A DNA stretch of 8,302 nucleotides, taken from positions 1-8,302 of the forward strand of contig JAFDTZ010000099.1 in NCBI GenBank assembly GCA_019594305.1, read 5' to 3'. The notes below the pieces were generated by a model. That model ran no database searches. It was not told where the DNA came from and saw nothing but the letters and a program-made list of their open reading frames with translations. A program made the position numbers and the translations under genes. Shown piece by piece: positions 6,657-8,302 of this stretch (the first letter of the stretch is position 1; every line of letters starts with the position of its first letter). This DNA comes from Thermoplasmata archaeon (GTDB lineage Archaea > Thermoplasmatota > Thermoplasmata > Halarchaeoplasmatales > Halarchaeoplasmataceae).

Positions 6657-8051
6657 TTACCAGTGTCCGAGCAACCTCCACCAGAGCAACCCGATGGTCA
6701 GGAATGTTACCACGCCAATTATACTAAGTATAAATCCGGCTTTCAAAAAATCTTTAGCTTCAAGATGACCTGTTGCGTAGACGAGCATGGCACTGGGTGT
6801 GCCTACAGGGAGCAGGAATGCGAAACCTGAAGCCATTGCAATAGTATACATGGGAACGGTTAACGGGAAGCCCATCCCCCCCATGGTTGTTAATGCGACG
6901 GGAAGGATGATTGCGGTAACTGCGGCGTTGCTCATTATTCCCGATGCGAAGACTGTGATTACAGCGAAGATGGCCAATACCAGGAAGGGATTTTCTCCTA
7001 CGATCGAGAGTAGAAAAGATGTGATGTGTTCCAGTGTCCCGGCTCTGGGAAGAACAAGAGACAGTGTGACCGCACCTACATACAGGAATATGGTACCCCA
7101 AGGCATCTTTGATTCCACATCTTCCCATGTGATACTCTTACTGGCACCGATTACCAGTGCTAAAGCGATGGCGATAACACCCATGCCGAACAACTGCCCC
7201 ATGGTAGCCCATGCGATAAAACCGCATAATAGAAAACCAAGAGCCTTCGCCTCTCCCATTTGAAGAGAGCCCAAATTTTTAACTTCAGATTCGATTCTAC
7301 CTCGGATATCATCCATATTTACGCTATCAACATCGAACAACTTAACGAGAACGTAGTAAACCGCTGCCATCATAACCAGAGAAACGGGTATAGCGGATAC
7401 GAACCACCCTACGAATGATACGCTTTCTCCGGTGTATTGACTGTATATCTCGACGGCCAGAATGTTACGAGCACCTCCAAGGAATGTAGCGATACTTCCC
7501 ACGGAAGTACCGTATGAAAGGGCCAGCAGATTCGCCTTTCCGAAATCGGATTTTAATATGTCAACTTTTGAGAAGGCGAATATGCTTAGTAATATGGGAA
7601 TGAACAATGCGGTAACACCGTGTAAAGGCATCATCATGGAAAGGAATGCACCTACGAGAGTGATACCGAGCAGGAATCTTTTCGGGCTTTTACCGAAGTA
7701 ATTCAAGAATGAAAGGGCGATACGCTTGTGGAGGTCATGCTTTTCCACGGTCATTGCAAGTATGAAAGCCCCCATCAAAAAGAATACCGTTCCGGAGGAA
7801 AATCCTCTGAATGCTTCGTCTTGTGGAAGCAATCCCAACAGAACTGAAGCGACGATGATCAAGAACGTGGAAAATATGAACGAGATAGGCGTAAGGAGCC
7901 ACATATAGATAGCCAGGAAAAGAATGGCTCCTCCATAGTAGATATTTGGATCGGGGACATATAGGTAGGAAAAGAGGATAGTGAATGAGAATATTAACAA
8001 TCCCAAAGCGAACTGGAACTTGTCGCTTCTTAGGATCATACTCAGGTCCAT
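6657..8051 (-). CDS. SLC13/DASS-family anion permease (Na+-coupled type)
   Basis: The longest reading begins at 8108 (483 residues); I prefer Met20 at 8051 (464 residues) because GGAG lies just before that ATG and a TATA-like box at 8094-8085 would start a transcript near 8064. About 11-12 membrane segments. Numbering from 8108: GTVFFLMGAFILA (106-118), an inverted-repeat layout with MMMPLHGVTALFIPI (158-172) and GIMSNAAVTAIILPVAL (390-406), YGTSVGSIATFLGGARN (199-215) and LLPVGTPSAMLVYATG (432-447). SLC13 proteins import dicarboxylates, citrate, sulfate or similar anions with Na+. The second Ser-Asn-Thr motif is present as SNA (393-395), but the first reads PLH, so the substrate is unlikely to be bound as in the dicarboxylate transporter VcINDY. 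A charged cytoplasmic loop is at about 256-285. First gene of a two-gene unit with the USP-like protein. Confidence 0.88.
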   Translation of the reverse strand: MDLSMILRSDKFQFALGLLIFSFTILFSYLYVPDPNIYYGGAILFLAIYMWLLTPISFIFSTFLIIVASVLLGLLPQDEAFRGFSSGTVFFLMGAFILAMTVEKHDLHKRIALSFLNYFGKSPKRFLLGITLVGAFLSMMMPLHGVTALFIPILLSIFAFSKVDILKSDFGKANLLALSYGTSVGSIATFLGGARNILAVEIYSQYTGESVSFVGWFVSAIPVSLVMMAAVYYVLVKLFDVDSVNMDDIRGRIESEVKNLGSLQMGEAKALGFLLCGFIAWATMGQLFGMGVIAIALALVIGASKSITWEDVESKMPWGTIFLYVGAVTLSLVLPRAGTLEHITSFLLSIVGENPFLVLAIFAVITVFASGIMSNAAVTAIILPVALTTMGGMGFPLTVPMYTIAMASGFAFLLPVGTPSAMLVYATGHLEAKDFLKAGFILSIIGVVTFLTIGLLWWRLLGHW

Positions 8052-8084
8052 ATTCTCCGTCATGAATAAGATGAATTGAGTAGG

Positions 8085-8094
8085 TAATAAAAAA
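8085..8094 (-). promoter_or_regulatory. TATA-like box for the permease gene
   Basis: TTTTTTATTA on the minus strand, with an A-rich BRE-like GGAAAA just upstream (8104-8099). The spacing predicts a start near 8064, which is inside the longest ORF and supports translation from 8051 (or leaderless from the ATG at 8063). Confidence 0.4.
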
Positions 8095-8144
8095 GATTTT
8101 CCTGGCATATGTTGGTTTTTCTGTTTTTAACTACATGTTGCGAG

Positions 8145-8164
8145 AAGTCTCCTTGACTTGGAGA
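8145..8164 (+). repeat. Subterminal hairpin region of the transposon left end
   Basis: Two overlapping inverted repeats share bases: AAGTC (8145-8149) with GACTT (8155-8159), and TCTCC (8148-8152) with GGAGA (8160-8164). They are mutually exclusive as simple hairpins or could form a compact folded structure. IS200/IS605 transposases recognise such imperfect palindromes on single-stranded DNA. Confidence 0.5.
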
Positions 8165-8184
8165 TGAAAGCAACACTATCACTG

Positions 8185-8198
8185 GGAAAACTATTTAT
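8185..8198 (+). promoter_or_regulatory. Promoter of tnpA (BRE plus TATA)
   Basis: GGAAAA followed by CTATTTAT (8191-8198). The usual spacing places the transcript start at about 8220, at most a few bases before the ATG at 8223. There is no ribosome binding site, so a leaderless mRNA is likely. Confidence 0.5.
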
Positions 8199-8222
8199 GG
8201 TGTGTGACTCTTTCATACAACT

Positions 8223-8302
8223 ATGGGATATGAGCTCGATAAAGGAAGACACTCTGTGTACGCTCTTCAATATCATTTTGTTCAATGCGTTAAATATCGA
8301 AG
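8223..8302 (+). CDS. tnpA: IS200/IS605-family TnpA transposase, N-terminal 26 codons
   Basis: The visible product begins MGYELDKGRHSVYALQYHF and ends in VKYR, the well-known N-terminal strand of Y1/HUH transposases of the IS200/IS605 family (x-H-S-V-Y-x-L-x-Y-H-x-V-x-x-x-K-Y-R). The HUH metal site and the catalytic tyrosine are in the part beyond the window, so intactness cannot be judged. The enzyme cuts and joins single-stranded transposon ends. It is divergent from the permease gene and preceded by its own promoter and left-end hairpin. Confidence 0.85.
   Translation, partial: MGYELDKGRHSVYALQYHFVQCVKYR

Larger units (their letters stand above)
8131..8302 (+). mobile_element. Left end of an IS200/IS605-family transposon (partial)
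   Basis: The start of tnpA (8223) is preceded by about 90 nt with a subterminal hairpin at 8145-8164, as IS200/IS605 elements have. The exact left boundary is not visible; TTAAC at 8127-8131 is a possible insertion-site pentanucleotide. The rest of tnpA, any tnpB and the right end lie beyond the window. Confidence 0.6.

Noticed and set aside
1..8302. tRNA, rRNA, CRISPR array or riboswitch
   Set aside because: I saw no cloverleaf elements, rRNA-like stretches, regularly spaced repeats or long structured leaders.

Overview
The window looks archaeal, probably a mesophilic or moderately thermophilic euryarchaeote. Four things point that way: T-rich terminators without hairpins, TATA-like boxes with either GGTG-type ribosome binding sites or leaderless starts, an ArsR-V4R regulator of the MsvR type, and frequent ATA and AGA/AGG codons. 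The secreted multidomain protease-like protein on the left ends in a module that I associate, from memory only, with uncultured Thermoplasmatota (MBG-D-like) archaea. That placement is tentative.

Layout, left to right. Positions 2-2095 (+) hold the 3' part of a very large secreted protein. It starts in what looks like the C-terminal beta domain of an S8 (subtilisin-like) protease, followed by an Ig-like domain, a LamG lectin-like domain, an FnIII-like domain and a C-terminal two-repeat module. Positions 2096-2466 hold two near-identical copies of that gene's stop codon and T-rich terminator, about 350 bp apart, with a 55-codon ORF between them. Everything from 2467 to 8108 is on the minus strand, in two transcription units. 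The upstream unit encodes an SLC13/DASS anion permease followed by a universal-stress-protein-like protein. The downstream unit encodes an MsvR-like ArsR-V4R redox regulator, a saccharopine dehydrogenase-family oxidoreductase and a 589-residue membrane protein whose C-terminal half looks like UbiA. At the right edge is the left end of an IS200/IS605-family transposon, with the first 26 codons of tnpA on the plus strand.

How the parts may work together. The regulator's promoter contains an inverted repeat, TTTCG-N8-CGAAA (6120-6137), close to the TTCG-N9/10-CGAA boxes described for methanogen MsvR. This suggests a self-regulated, thiol-redox-responsive operon whose outputs are an NAD(P)-dependent amino-acid-type dehydrogenase and a UbiA-like integral membrane protein. 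I do not know this combination as a described system, and it is the most interesting part of the window. The permease and USP-like pair resembles other archaeal transporter/USP pairs. The transposon sits directly against the permease promoter.
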